The notes: generated by a model not told the origin, from the sequence alone. Shown: positions 18,781 through 29,300, counted from the stretch's first letter. The stretch: DNA of 64,000 nt from Leptospira perolatii (GCF_002811875.1 NZ_NPDZ01000008.1:110180-174179); one strand, 5' to 3'. Numbers and translations: made by a program.

Positions 18781-20079
18781 TCAAAGAATCAAAGAAGCAC
18801 CAATGTAAATTCCATAGAATTTATCATGAACTTCCTTGCTCAATGCAGATTGCGTTGCTGTTTGATCTAGGGGCTTGGATAGAGTGTTCATGAACAACAA
18901 GTCACCGGGAGAATTGGGAAACACAGTCGGGTTATAATTGTAACCGGAAACTTTGCTTACGAGTTCAGTGTACTGGAACCCGAGAGTAAATTTCAGCCAT
19001 CTAGTTCGCAGCAACGAAATTCCGAAATCCACTTCGTAACCCACTCTGGAAAGAAGGTTATCCTTGATCCCACCGCTTGGTTCAGTGCTTAAAATATAAG
19101 GTGTACCACCAAGTCCTGTCACTGTTCCGTGAGTCGTCCTTGCAAATCTACCTAAAGTGCGAAAGTAATCCGCACGAAAATGTCCGACCAAGTTCGAAGC
19201 AAAATTCTTTATGATACGAAAGCCTAACTGAGGACCGAGTCCTCCTGCTTTCTCTTCCAGGCTACCAAAGCCGTAATTCCCGGGTAAGTTTCCATATTCT
19301 CGAGAGAATATGTCCAGATTTCTAATCCCGACAGAAGGACCGATTTTTGCTCCGGATCCGGATGTAATATACCAAGCCAGGTTTAGGGAGTAATCTCTTC
19401 TCCTATATTCTGGTGTATGAAATTGCAGTGCAGATCCCGCCGGCACAGAAGGCGAAGTATCTATCGTAGTGTAGGAAGGTCTGACTCTAAAGTCTAGATA
19501 GTTTACCTCGACTGCAAAGGACCTTTCCTTGTTCATGTACTGGAATTTTACCGGAAAGGCAGACCGTGAATTTCCTTGGGGATCGGAATAAGCCACTACG
19601 TTATTATTCAATAAATTCGGATTGATTCCGGCCCCGTTCGCTGAGGCGATCGTACTTTGATAAAATCCGTTAGCAGACAATAGAGTATTTATTTCGTTAG
19701 CACCTATGTTCTTGTTCCTAGCCAATGTCTCAGATTGCCAGGTAGATTGAAGAGAACTAAACTGAAATTCGAATGTCGCGGCATCATAAGGTTTATCTAA
19801 TTCTTTATCCAGAATTTGGTTTCTAACTTTGACCGCTTGGCTTCTCTTCTCGGTCGCCAGATTCAGTAATCTGCGTTTCTCCGTAAAATTTTGGGATCGA
19901 TTTGCTTGGTCTTCAAGATCGTCGGCCTCTCTTTCCAGTTTGTCCGGATCGGGTAAGGCTCCCTGGGAAGTTAACGGAAAAGTGATAGCGAAAAGTGCGA
20001 CCATCAGTATGAGAAGCGACAGGGTACTGGTTTTTTTTCTAAAAAAGGATTTCAAATGGCACCTCTTCCGATTTTGCAA
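18781..20079 (-). CDS. Outer-membrane beta-barrel protein with N-terminal coiled coil
   Basis: A 432-residue exported protein with a signal peptide at about 15-40. A helical coiled-coil stretch (residues about 45-95, Glu/Arg/Leu heptads) is followed by alternating amphipathic strands rich in Tyr/Phe/Gly that end in YIGASLIL, as in outer-membrane barrels. This layout fits Leptospira surface proteins of the LA_2444/LA_4059 type, but I recalled that family from memory and cannot check it. Likely surface-exposed in the outer membrane. Confidence 0.65.
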   Translation of the reverse strand: MQNRKRCHLKSFFRKKTSTLSLLILMVALFAITFPLTSQGALPDPDKLEREADDLEDQANRSQNFTEKRRLLNLATEKRSQAVKVRNQILDKELDKPYDAATFEFQFSSLQSTWQSETLARNKNIGANEINTLLSANGFYQSTIASANGAGINPNLLNNNVVAYSDPQGNSRSAFPVKFQYMNKERSFAVEVNYLDFRVRPSYTTIDTSPSVPAGSALQFHTPEYRRRDYSLNLAWYITSGSGAKIGPSVGIRNLDIFSREYGNLPGNYGFGSLEEKAGGLGPQLGFRIIKNFASNLVGHFRADYFRTLGRFARTTHGTVTGLGGTPYILSTEPSGGIKDNLLSRVGYEVDFGISLLRTRWLKFTLGFQYTELVSKVSGYNYNPTVFPNSPGDLLFMNTLSKPLDQTATQSALSKEVHDKFYGIYIGASLIL

Positions 20080-20215
20080 TCGGAGATCCTAAGGCTCCAG
20101 ACGCGGAAAGACCATTCATTTTTTGCCGCTTCGGAGTAAAAAGTGAACCGGATCGGGAATATACGAGTGCGAAACTCCTTGCCTATCAGACGTACGGCTC
20201 CAGCCTGGTTTTCGA

Positions 20216-20770
20216 ATGAGTCCGGCAATTTGTGTTTTCTGCGGTTCTAGACCAGGCAAGGATCCAAAATATCTTCAAGCTGCCGAGTACATCGGATATC
20301 TTTTAGCCAGCGAAAAGATCGGACTGGTTTACGGCGGAGCAAGCTCAGGGCTAATGGGAGCAGTCGCGAATGCGGTTCTTGCGAAAGGTGGAAAGGTTAC
20401 GGGAATTTTACCCGAATTTTTATCCAATAAAGAATTAGCTCATAACGGAATCGATGAGCTAATTCTAGTCCAGACAATGCACGATCGTAAATTTCTAATG
20501 TATGAGCGATCTCTTGCATTCATTGCGTTACCAGGTGGGATTGGTACTTTAGAGGAACTTGTAGAAGTTACTTCCTGGAACCAGCTCGGTGTTCTTTCCA
20601 AGCCGCTAGGTCTTTTGGATGTGAATGGATTTTTTCAACCACTTTTAAAGCAGCTGAACCACATGGTAGATGAAGGCTTTCTTGATCCTGAAACTAGAGA
20701 TAGAATTATCGTAGATTCAGATCCAGATGCTCTCTTCGAAAAAATATTAAAACGCGTAAGACTTGCTTAA
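20216..20770 (+). CDS. LOG-family protein (putative nucleoside 5'-monophosphate phosphoribohydrolase)
   Basis: A 184-residue Rossmann-fold protein. The LOG signature is present: CVFCGSRPG at the N-terminus, VYGGASSGLMGAVANAV and LPGGIGTLEELVEV (the PGGxGTxxE catalytic motif). LOG enzymes cleave cytokinin-type or other nucleotide monophosphates to free base and ribose-5-phosphate; in bacteria many act on AMP-like substrates. The length matches the family (about 180-200). Cytoplasmic. Confidence 0.93.
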   Translation: MSPAICVFCGSRPGKDPKYLQAAEYIGYLLASEKIGLVYGGASSGLMGAVANAVLAKGGKVTGILPEFLSNKELAHNGIDELILVQTMHDRKFLMYERSLAFIALPGGIGTLEELVEVTSWNQLGVLSKPLGLLDVNGFFQPLLKQLNHMVDEGFLDPETRDRIIVDSDPDALFEKILKRVRLA

Positions 20771-20786
20771 TGAAGAGAATCAAGTT

Positions 20787-21887
20787 CTAATTCTTTTCTT
20801 CATCTCCTTCTAAAAAAGGCTTAAATACTCGCAATAGTAAAGGGCTATCCGAAGATTCTGCCACGGAAAGTGGAGAGTTCCCCTCTTTATCTGTGGAAAA
20901 AGGAGATGCCCCGTTTTTGATTAGAAGTTCCGCCAGATCTGCCTTTCCGGCTTTTGTGGCGAGTAACAATGGCGTTCTTCCGTAGTTGTCCCTTACTTCT
21001 GCAGGATATCCTGCACTCAATATTCTTTCTACAATATCAATTTTTCCAGAATCGGATGCCCTAAAGAGCAAAGTAAAAGTCGCTTTATCAATAATTTTTA
21101 AAGTATGATGAAACTTCATTCGGTCAGCTTCTTCTTTTGCATTGCGACCCGCGAGGTTTCTTGAAAGTGGATCTGCTCCAAGTCTGAGAAGCCTCTCGAG
21201 GCACTCAACGCTGTCGTAGAGAGCCGCCAGAAGTAGGGCAGTGTTTCCGTCCTGATCCTTACTTTCAAGTAGTGAACGGATTTCTTTATTCTCCGCAAAG
21301 AAATCTAATATTTCAAAATCATTATGTAGTGCGGTTAGGTGAAGAATTGTTCTTCCTTCGGAATTTTTCTTTTTGGGATCTGATCCTTTGGAGACCAGAT
21401 ACTCTACCATATCGTAGTGGCCCAAATCTACCGCGAGCAAGAGAGGAGAATAACCCTCTCCGTTTCTCGCTTCCAAATCTGGAATCTGATCCGGAAGATC
21501 AAAAATGTACTCCAAAATTTCCATTTTGCCTGAACTGATCGCCCTGGTTAAAGGAGTGTTTCCATCAAGATCTCGTAAAGTAGGATCGGCTCCGTATTCT
21601 AAAAGTAATCGAATAATAACCGTATTTTCGGTTTCTATGGAGAGCAGAAGTGCGGTCTCTCCTCTCGAGCTGGTCTCATTCGGATCCGAACCATATTCCA
21701 AAAGAAGTTCCGCAGCCTCTTTATTTCCCTCTTTGATCGCCCAGTAAAGAAGCCCGCAACCGTACGAATCTCGGACCTCGGGGAATTCCTCAGAGAATCC
21801 ATCCCGAGTAGCTGCTTCGGATAAAAGCGCCCGAAGCGTACCGTTATTTCCGGTCTTTACTGCTCTAAAGAGGTCGTTCCAGTCCAA
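20787..21887 (-). CDS. Ankyrin-repeat protein
   Basis: A 366-residue protein made of about nine to ten ankyrin repeats of ~33 residues, with recurrent TALLLSI/A...V..LLEYGADP and G.TPL..A patterns. There is no signal peptide or enzymatic motif. Ankyrin repeats are protein-binding scaffolds, so the partner is unknown. Its start (21887) overlaps the AEC transporter stop by 23 bases, so the two may be translationally coupled. Confidence 0.9.
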   Translation of the reverse strand: MDWNDLFRAVKTGNNGTLRALLSEAATRDGFSEEFPEVRDSYGCGLLYWAIKEGNKEAAELLLEYGSDPNETSSRGETALLLSIETENTVIIRLLLEYGADPTLRDLDGNTPLTRAISSGKMEILEYIFDLPDQIPDLEARNGEGYSPLLLAVDLGHYDMVEYLVSKGSDPKKKNSEGRTILHLTALHNDFEILDFFAENKEIRSLLESKDQDGNTALLLAALYDSVECLERLLRLGADPLSRNLAGRNAKEEADRMKFHHTLKIIDKATFTLLFRASDSGKIDIVERILSAGYPAEVRDNYGRTPLLLATKAGKADLAELLIKNGASPFSTDKEGNSPLSVAESSDSPLLLRVFKPFLEGDEEKN

Positions 21888-22878
21888 CGAAATTCTCCAG
21901 TAAATAGTAAAGCCCTAATGTGCTTATGAAAGAGAGAGGAATTCCTACACCAAGGAGCGATATTGCTAGTCTCGGTCTGAGTCCCCATTCCGAGGCAAGT
22001 AGGCTTCCGGTAATCATCGGTGCCATTCCTGCCTCCAGTACAAGAACCTTGAATTCTCGGATTTGGTCGGCGGAAAAGTTTGTACTGAAAACCCGGCTCA
22101 TGAAATGATAAATCCCGGCGAAGCTAATCCATATGAAAATTGGTCCAAGCAATAATTTGTACGCTAAGCCCCAAAAAAGAGGAGAAGAGGTCTCTCCCGA
22201 CAAATTTTCGGCATTTTGCTCCTTCGAATTGATGGGCCCGAGTAACGGAAGTTGAAATCCCACAGAAAAAAGGGCTAGAGGAGTCAAAGTGTCTCCCAAT
22301 CTAGTGATCGCTAAATCCAGCTCCACAGGAACAACAAACGGTCTGCTCAGAAGTGCAATCCACATCGCAATGAATGGAGGGAATTTGATCAGTTTCCATA
22401 CAATGCTCCTGATATTCAATTTTACGGAGGAATCAGAAAGTAACAAGGCCCTTGTCCCTAGATAAGTCCCGGGGAGAGCCAAAACCAGAAAAGTTCCTAG
22501 CTGATCGATCACTACAGCGGTAGGAACTCCTTCCTTTCCAAAATATAGCTCCACAATCGGCACACCTAAAAACGAAGTATTCCCTAACCCTGCAGATAAA
22601 CAGAGACAAGCCTTAGTTCTTGCATCCCAATTGAATTTTTTTCCCAAAATGTAAAAGAACACTAGTGAAACCCCAAATAATAACCAAGGCATTCCGGAGA
22701 TTACTAGGAAGTTTTGATCAAGTTGCACTTTTCTCAGTGCAACGAATTCTAAACAAGGAAGTGAAACTGAGATGATAAACGCATTTACCGATTTATGAGA
22801 ATCTAAAGGAAGTTTTCCCCAAATTCCAAAAAGTATACCTGCTAAAAAACAAATTCCGATTACAAAGAGATTCGACAT
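21865..22878 (-). CDS. AEC-family transporter (auxin efflux carrier-like permease)
   Basis: A 337-residue inner-membrane protein with about ten TM helices. Helix-rich blocks such as LCLSAGLGNTSFLGVPIVELYFG and LEAGMAPMITGSLLASEWG match the AEC family, which exports or imports organic acids, malate or signalling compounds. The substrate is unknown. The stop overlaps the ankyrin gene by 23 bases. Length is typical (about 300-330). Confidence 0.9.
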   Translation of the reverse strand: MSNLFVIGICFLAGILFGIWGKLPLDSHKSVNAFIISVSLPCLEFVALRKVQLDQNFLVISGMPWLLFGVSLVFFYILGKKFNWDARTKACLCLSAGLGNTSFLGVPIVELYFGKEGVPTAVVIDQLGTFLVLALPGTYLGTRALLLSDSSVKLNIRSIVWKLIKFPPFIAMWIALLSRPFVVPVELDLAITRLGDTLTPLALFSVGFQLPLLGPINSKEQNAENLSGETSSPLFWGLAYKLLLGPIFIWISFAGIYHFMSRVFSTNFSADQIREFKVLVLEAGMAPMITGSLLASEWGLRPRLAISLLGVGIPLSFISTLGLYYLLENFVGLERPL

Positions 22879-22908
22879 AGTTGCTCTGCCTTGAATTCAG
22901 CGAGCGAT

Positions 22909-24108
22909 TCAAGGAAGGATTTGGAATTTCTTATCTCCTATCTCTATACCGTCGAGTTGTATTTTTAAAACGTAAGTTCCTTGGTTCAAAATTGCTGGCA
23001 AGGTCCATGCTGTGAAAGTGGAACCCTCAGGAATTTTGGAAGTGAATTTTAGAAGTTCTTTCGATTCTCCTTCTTTTGCGATTTCCAAATTAAATTGGAA
23101 AGGTCCGTTTTTGAATAGAGGAAAGGAAAGATATATATTCTTATTTCTAAAAAGATCTTCTACCTTACACCCAGTGCTTTCAAACATTTGAGGTTTCTGA
23201 TGGGAAAGACAAAACAAACTCAGATCTGTAGTTGGAAATCCCTTCGGTCTTAGATGATCGGGCTGCCAGTATGCATTGCCTTCCGAAAGAATTTCTGATT
23301 CTCCTAATTCTGTAAGAAAGAAAGTAGGAAAAGATTTTTTTCTTCTACCTTTCCTTGGACTATAAACTTCAAAATGCAGATGAGGGCCGGTGCTATAACC
23401 AGTATTTCCGGAGATTCCGATTTTTTGACCGGCACTTACTTGGTCACCTACGGACACCAAGACTCCGGATTTTTGCAAATGACCGTACATTGCGATAGTC
23501 CCATCCGAGTGAGAAATCAGAACGTAATTCGCCTTTTCTATCAACTTCGGATCAAATCCGCCTTGGGAATATTGGTCCTGCAAAGAAACCACAAGACCAT
23601 CCCTAGCCGCAAAAATAGGAGTTCCTTCCTGCAGAACAAAATCCAAAGAATACTTTGAGTCACCAGTATGTGCTTGCTTTCCGTCGTACCCTTGTCCGAT
23701 CCAAGATTTACCATGATAAGGAAGTGTATAGATATACGAGTCCTCATGAACTGAGTCTAGTTTTCCAAAACTGGCAATCGAGCGAATCGAAAACTTCCAG
23801 GGTTGTCCGGAATCGATCGGACCGATTTCCGCGACTTTCTTCGGCTCCCTAGAATCGATCACCAAAGACAAAGAAGAGTTTGGAAGCGAGCTTACATTCG
23901 TGCCGGAGATTTCTAGATCGACCGTCATCGCGCCACCTAACGGTAGTTCTTTGGCTTCGAGAAACACAGATCCGCCTGTAGAATCGTATTCTACTTTGAA
24001 GCAAACCTTTCGTATGTCGCAGGTTTCCTGGGTGATTGCTCGGATTGGGTGTGCAAGGGCTAGGAAACCAAAGATTAGGTACGATACTCTGATTTTTCGA
24101 GAGTCCAT
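22909..24108 (-). CDS. M23-family metallopeptidase (LytM-like)
   Basis: A 399-residue exported protein with an N-terminal hydrophobic segment at about 8-25, a middle beta-rich domain and an M23 (LytM) domain around residues 145-260. Zinc-ligand motifs are visible: HTGDSKYSLDF (His and Asp), YGHLQKSG and GPHLHFEVY. M23 enzymes cut peptidoglycan cross-links in the periplasm. The C-terminal ~130 residues form a further beta-rich domain. Confidence 0.9.
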   Translation of the reverse strand: MDSRKIRVSYLIFGFLALAHPIRAITQETCDIRKVCFKVEYDSTGGSVFLEAKELPLGGAMTVDLEISGTNVSSLPNSSLSLVIDSREPKKVAEIGPIDSGQPWKFSIRSIASFGKLDSVHEDSYIYTLPYHGKSWIGQGYDGKQAHTGDSKYSLDFVLQEGTPIFAARDGLVVSLQDQYSQGGFDPKLIEKANYVLISHSDGTIAMYGHLQKSGVLVSVGDQVSAGQKIGISGNTGYSTGPHLHFEVYSPRKGRRKKSFPTFFLTELGESEILSEGNAYWQPDHLRPKGFPTTDLSLFCLSHQKPQMFESTGCKVEDLFRNKNIYLSFPLFKNGPFQFNLEIAKEGESKELLKFTSKIPEGSTFTAWTLPAILNQGTYVLKIQLDGIEIGDKKFQILP

Positions 24109-24196
24109 TTTTCGGCCGAATTAATTTAGACTCGAATGTTTGTTTGAATCCAGAAGAAAAAAAGGCTTGGAAAGGAGGATCGATTCTAAAGAAGGA

Positions 24197-24270
<74 letters not shown>

Positions 24271-24429
24271 GCTTTCCTTTACCATCTTGTTGTCTAAACT
24301 GTCAAGAGTTTCATTGGCGGGTAGATCGGTGCTTTCCTTTTACTTTTGCCCGCATATTCGTTTGCAATTTTGAGAATCTGCCTTAGAGTCGGTCCCAGTT
24401 CAACCGTGCTATGGTGATCGGTATCTATT

Positions 24430-25227
24430 ATGAATCCATTTTTTGAAAATAAAGCTTTCTTAGTCACAGGTGCAAGCTCTGGAATTGGCAAGGCAATCGC
24501 AATTGAGCTCGCGAATTCCGGTGCGACCGTAGGAGTTATTGCGCGACGCAAAGAGAATCTAAAGGAATTAAAATCTCTAGTAAAAGATCCTAACCTTATC
24601 ATAATTTTGCCCGCGGATGTTTCTGCTGAATCGGAAGTGAAAAAGGTAGTCGAGGAATTTAAGAAAAAAGCAAAGAGAGTCGACGGCCTTATTCATAACG
24701 CGGGAGTCTCTATGAGAGCACTTGCTTCGGAAGCCGATATGAAAGTTTTTAGGAACTTGATGGATATAAACTATTTTCCTTTGGTACATTTTTACAAATT
24801 GCTGGAATCAGATCTGAAACAGTCGGACGGACATCTTGTCGCTGTCTCTTCTATCCAGGGAAAATTTGCCACTCAGTTTCGTTCGGGGTATGCCGCGAGT
24901 AAACATGCAATCCAAGGATTTATGGACAGCGTGAGATTGGAAAACGCGAAAACCGGAATGCATGTGCTAACTGTTTGTCCTGGTTTTGTAAAGACTGAGA
25001 TCTCTATTAAAGCATTGTCTGCCGACGGTTCTCCACACGGAATCATGGACGAGGGTCAGAAGAAAGGATTAGAAACGAATAAAGTAGCTAAGAAAATCTT
25101 GAAGGCAATCGAAAAGAGAAAAAGAGATCTATATCCGGCCGGCTTAAAAGAAAAGTTCGCGCTACTTCTGAGCAAATTCGCACCAAAAACTTTGGATAAG
25201 GTGCTTCTGAAAACTCGGGTTACCTGA
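24430..25227 (+). CDS. Short-chain dehydrogenase/reductase family oxidoreductase
   Basis: A 265-residue protein with the classical SDR motifs: the cofactor motif TGASSGIG near the N-terminus, an NAG motif in HNAGVS, and the catalytic YAASK with an upstream Ser (AVSSIQG). It oxidises or reduces a hydroxyl/keto substrate with NAD(P)H. RR in IARRKE after the second strand suggests NADP(H) preference. The substrate is unknown. The C-terminal region resembles DHRS7-type lipid/retinoid reductases, not enough to name one. Confidence 0.92.
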   Translation: MNPFFENKAFLVTGASSGIGKAIAIELANSGATVGVIARRKENLKELKSLVKDPNLIIILPADVSAESEVKKVVEEFKKKAKRVDGLIHNAGVSMRALASEADMKVFRNLMDINYFPLVHFYKLLESDLKQSDGHLVAVSSIQGKFATQFRSGYAASKHAIQGFMDSVRLENAKTGMHVLTVCPGFVKTEISIKALSADGSPHGIMDEGQKKGLETNKVAKKILKAIEKRKRDLYPAGLKEKFALLLSKFAPKTLDKVLLKTRVT

Positions 25228-25284
25228 AAAATAGAAGTGAGGGATAGAACGAGAGAACTTCGGTTTAGACTCTCCGAAATCTTT

Positions 25285-26676
25285 CTATCGTTTCACATCC
25301 ATTACTAAACGAATTCCGGCTTTTCGATCGGTTGAAAGATTCGGGTATCCTCCGAAATCTCTCGAGTATGCTGTCGCAAAATCCTTACTTGAATCGTACG
25401 ATCCTCCGCGAATCACTCTGAGATGTTTTCCGAATTTTACTCCTGACATTCGATGACCTTTGTAAGGAAGGTACGCTGAGCTAGTCCATTCGGCAGCATT
25501 TCCGCACATTCCGATAACTCCGTAAGGACTTCCCCCCTTGGTGGCTAGTTCGAAAACCGAAACCAATCTTCTGCGGCCGCTTTCTTTTGTATTGCATAGT
25601 TCCGGATCAAATTCGTTTCCGAAAGGATAGTCTCGAGATTGAACCGTAAATTCGTAGCTTTCATCCTTCTTCAATCTCCAGGTAAGTCCAGTGCCTCGAG
25701 CGGCTTTTTCCCATTCCAACTCTGTAGGTAATCTTTTTCCGGTCCACCTGGCGTACAATTCCGCTTCCCTGAAGGTCAGGTTGGTTACTGGGATGTAATC
25801 CTTTCCTTTCGGATAGACACCGTTTTCCCAATGGGGCGGCGGTGCTGTTCCTGTTTCCATTATGAATTTATAATATTCTTTGTTTGTGACTTCGTATTTG
25901 TCTATGTAAAAGGATTGTATTTCTTCCAGATTTGATCTGTCAGGTCTGTTGAAAAAAGGATTAAAGCTATCATCAGAGGAATCGACCCCTTGTCCGTAGA
26001 GAAAATATCCCATATGCTCATAATAAGTCTGGCCCTGGATTTCGTAGCCGGAAGGTACTAAGACCATTTCTTTTCCGTCTTTTGGGTGTAGCAGCATTTT
26101 TGCCGGCCTGTTTCTTGTTCTATCGGCTTCATCGAATACTCCGGGATCTTGGTAGAATTTCTCCAGGTCGTACTCTCCAACCAAAAGTCCGGTCACAATC
26201 ATCCGATTTGGAACTCCGGGCAATAAGGCAAAACTTCCTCTTAACTCTATCGCTCTCGGAAAAGTTCTGTTTCTTTTTTTTCCGAATTCTATTTCAATAT
26301 GCTCTGTCTGAAAAGTTCCGATTTCCTCAAATCGAGGTTTGTTCATCAGCTTCAACTCGGAACGGTTCTCTAGTATTCCTTTGATTTCATCTTCCGTCTT
26401 GCCGGAAAAGTAGGAGCTCTCCTCGATCCTAATTTTGACTTTTCCTTTGTTTCTGTAAACTCCATGCAGCTCACCGGTCCAAAGTACAGATTTCCGAGTA
26501 TCCGTGCTTTCTAATTTTGGTGAGGGCTGAGACTGCCCCAAGGTGGAAATCGTAAATGAAAATAGAAACAGAAGTGGAACAGTGCGTAGGCAAAAATCTG
26601 CCAATATGTTTGTAGATTTCTTAGAGGAGATTTGAAGTAACCTTTTCATATTCAGGCCGGATCTTATTTGAATCAT
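25285..26676 (-). CDS. Formylglycine-generating enzyme (SUMF1-type) family protein, exported
   Basis: A 463-residue protein with an N-terminal hydrophobic segment at about 32-47, a beta-rich region (about 55-160) and a C-terminal FGE-sulfatase domain (about 190-460). Family hallmarks are FYIDKYEVTNKEYYKF, LPTELEWEKAARG, a GMCGNAAEW motif and RVIRGGSYDSS, ending AGIRLVMDV. The family oxidises a Cys to formylglycine or, in many bacteria, serves as a lectin-like or sensor domain. I see no sulfatase gene nearby. ATG 26676 or 26649 may be the start. Confidence 0.88.
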   Translation of the reverse strand: MIQIRSGLNMKRLLQISSKKSTNILADFCLRTVPLLFLFSFTISTLGQSQPSPKLESTDTRKSVLWTGELHGVYRNKGKVKIRIEESSYFSGKTEDEIKGILENRSELKLMNKPRFEEIGTFQTEHIEIEFGKKRNRTFPRAIELRGSFALLPGVPNRMIVTGLLVGEYDLEKFYQDPGVFDEADRTRNRPAKMLLHPKDGKEMVLVPSGYEIQGQTYYEHMGYFLYGQGVDSSDDSFNPFFNRPDRSNLEEIQSFYIDKYEVTNKEYYKFIMETGTAPPPHWENGVYPKGKDYIPVTNLTFREAELYARWTGKRLPTELEWEKAARGTGLTWRLKKDESYEFTVQSRDYPFGNEFDPELCNTKESGRRRLVSVFELATKGGSPYGVIGMCGNAAEWTSSAYLPYKGHRMSGVKFGKHLRVIRGGSYDSSKDFATAYSRDFGGYPNLSTDRKAGIRLVMDVKR

Positions 26677-26705
26677 CGGCAGAACCGGGACCTCCCAACT
26701 GTAAT

Positions 26706-29300
26706 TTATCTTCGATTTCGTTTTGGATAAATCACATTTCCGGCTTTTCGAAGTGAATGAATCAATTCGTCAAAAACGATAGGCTTGCTTACGTAATCAT
26801 TCATTCCGGCCCTCAAGCAAAGCTCCCTGTCCCCTTGCATCGCTGCGGCAGTCATCGCGATAATATAAGGCTGTTCTTGCTGAGGCCAAGTATTTCGAAT
26901 AATTTGAGTGGCTTGGATTCCGTCCATATCAGGCATATGGAGGTCCATCAGTATGATTTCGAATTTGCTTTCCCGTACCTTGTTTAAAACTACCTTTCCG
27001 TTTTCTGCAATCGTGGGATCGTAGCCTAATTTCTGCAAGATCCTCTTGGCCAATGCTTGATTGATTTCGTTATCTTCGGCTACCAAGATTCTGAAAGGAT
27101 AATTGCTCTGAAAGAATTCTTTTTGATTTTCCAAGTAAGAAGATGCAGTATTTGCTTTCGATTTCTGTCCACCTTTTATTAGAATTTCTGCAACCGTTTG
27201 CTCAACATCCTTTTTTTTGGCCGGTTTGTTGAGCTCCTTTTCGAATAAGATTCGGATTTTCTCCTTCTCTTCCTGATCAGAAGAAAATGAAGAAAGCAGC
27301 ACTAAAGGAAATTGGAAATTCTTATTTCTGAGTTCTTCCGCAAAGTTCACTCCAGTATCGGTTTCTAAATCGTAGTCGATAATTCCGAGTTCCGGATTCA
27401 TACCTAGATCTAAAAGAGCCCAGGCCTCCTTTGAGTTTTTCGCAGAAAGCGTAACCAGGCCAAGGATTTGAAGTTGGTGGGAAAGAATCCTTAAATTTGT
27501 CTGATTATCGTCTACGATCAACACTTTACGATTTACTAATTCGGGGTAGGCCGCATCCGATTCTTTTCTCGGAGGCTCGATTTCCCCTTCGACTTGGATT
27601 TCAAAGGAAAAAGTCGTACCTTGATTTGGTTCGCTATCTACCCAGATTTTTCCTCCCATCATTTGCACCAATCTGGAAGAAATAGATAATCCTAATCCGG
27701 ATCCCCCGTATTTTCTAGTAGAGCTGGTATCGACTTGATAAAAGGGTTGGAATAAGTTCCTTTGCTTTTCAGGTGGAATTCCTATTCCAGTGTCATGAAT
27801 CGAAAATAGAATCGTGAATAGATTTCCGTCTTTCTTCTTCAATTCAGAGGATAAGAATATTTCTCCTGTTTCGGTGAACTTAAGTGAGTTTCCAATCAAA
27901 TTGATAAAGACTTGTCTTAATCTTAGTTTATCTCCCACGATTAAGTTCGGAACCGAAGGATCTATATAGTGGACCAAATCTATTTTCTTTTCCGCGGCCC
28001 GAGATCTGAATAAATCCAAAATTTCTTCCACGCATTCTAACAAGGAAAACTGTTTATTTTCTAGAGCAAGTGTTCCGGATTCTATTTTAGAGTAATCTAA
28101 TATATCATTGATAATGGAAAGTAAGCTTTCGCCGCTTTTTTGTATAATTTCCGCAAAATCCCTTTGCTCTGGACTGATACTCGAATCCAGAAGTAACTCT
28201 GTCATTCCGATTACTCCATTCATTGGGGTCCTTATTTCGTGACTCATCATCGCGAGGAACTCTGATTTTGCGTGATTTGCTTTTTCTGCTTCTTCTTTCG
28301 CCTTCTTGAGATCGTCCTCGTAATTTTTACGAACAGTGATATCCGTGAATAATCCACAAATCGCATAGACTCGACTCTCCAAATCTAAGAGTGGAACATT
28401 CACACAATAAAATGTCTTTTCGCCCTCTGTAGTGGACAATTCCAGTTCGTAATCTACGGGACCTTGTTTCTCCAAAGAGATATCGATCATCCTCTGTATG
28501 AACTGGCTCTTTTCCGGACCTAAAAGTGAAATTGCTTCGATCGGTTCTCTATTCATCGGATTGATTAACTTTGAATCGAAGACTCGATTTCTAAATAGAA
28601 TTTGACCCTTCGGGTCGTACATCGCGAAGGCTGATGGCAAGTTGTCCAAAATGGAAAGCAGTCTAGATTCGCTCTCGATCAATCTGCCGGTAATTTCTTT
28701 TTTCTCTCGAATTTCCTTTATAATCAAAAAGGATCCATAGAATACAATGAATAAGGTTCCAAAGAGAAGTAGTCCAAGAATGCTGAATGTGGCGTTGAGC
28801 AGAGAGACTCTTTTTGCAATTCTTTCCTTGAGTAAAACCCTTTCGACGGCAGCGATTCTGTCGATCATCAAGTTCATTTTTTCCACATCTCGGATATCTC
28901 CTTTTAGAATCGCCGAGAGTTTGTTTTTGGAAGTCTTTACTTCTTCTAAGAGTGTCTCTGCCTTTAGAACCTGTTCCTGATTATCAGAAACTAAATTCTT
29001 TAGTTCAGAGGTTTCTTGCTCGATTTCATTCAGTGTAGTTTTTACGGATTCGTTCGAATCGCGTCGCACGAAAGGAGAGGTTACTTGGATGTTCTGAACC
29101 AGTGCTTTTGTTTTATTTGTTTGGTAAATAACTTGGAATGTGTGGGCTACCCAGTCTCCCGCAGATTTCAATTCGAATACAGTCCAGATACTTAATAAAC
29201 TCGCGAGCAGTACAAAAAAAGATAATGATCCGAATCCTACTAGAATCTTATCCTGCAATCCCAGGTGTTTGTTTAGGAAACGAGATAATCTCTTTTGCAT
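26706..29300 (-). CDS. Hybrid sensor histidine kinase with PAS and two receiver domains
   Basis: An 864-residue membrane kinase: TM1 (about 23-40), a periplasmic sensor loop with helical content, TM2 (about 170-195), a PAS domain (about 210-330), HisKA (MMSHEIRTPMNGV), an HATPase domain (about 455-575), a first receiver (VLIVDDNQTN and IIDYDLETDTG) and a second (ILVAEDNEIN with ILMDLHMPDMDG). It autophosphorylates, then relays phosphate to a receiver. No partner HPt or output regulator is encoded next to it. Orientation is minus. Confidence 0.95.
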   Translation of the reverse strand: MQKRLSRFLNKHLGLQDKILVGFGSLSFFVLLASLLSIWTVFELKSAGDWVAHTFQVIYQTNKTKALVQNIQVTSPFVRRDSNESVKTTLNEIEQETSELKNLVSDNQEQVLKAETLLEEVKTSKNKLSAILKGDIRDVEKMNLMIDRIAAVERVLLKERIAKRVSLLNATFSILGLLLFGTLFIVFYGSFLIIKEIREKKEITGRLIESESRLLSILDNLPSAFAMYDPKGQILFRNRVFDSKLINPMNREPIEAISLLGPEKSQFIQRMIDISLEKQGPVDYELELSTTEGEKTFYCVNVPLLDLESRVYAICGLFTDITVRKNYEDDLKKAKEEAEKANHAKSEFLAMMSHEIRTPMNGVIGMTELLLDSSISPEQRDFAEIIQKSGESLLSIINDILDYSKIESGTLALENKQFSLLECVEEILDLFRSRAAEKKIDLVHYIDPSVPNLIVGDKLRLRQVFINLIGNSLKFTETGEIFLSSELKKKDGNLFTILFSIHDTGIGIPPEKQRNLFQPFYQVDTSSTRKYGGSGLGLSISSRLVQMMGGKIWVDSEPNQGTTFSFEIQVEGEIEPPRKESDAAYPELVNRKVLIVDDNQTNLRILSHQLQILGLVTLSAKNSKEAWALLDLGMNPELGIIDYDLETDTGVNFAEELRNKNFQFPLVLLSSFSSDQEEKEKIRILFEKELNKPAKKKDVEQTVAEILIKGGQKSKANTASSYLENQKEFFQSNYPFRILVAEDNEINQALAKRILQKLGYDPTIAENGKVVLNKVRESKFEIILMDLHMPDMDGIQATQIIRNTWPQQEQPYIIAMTAAAMQGDRELCLRAGMNDYVSKPIVFDELIHSLRKAGNVIYPKRNRR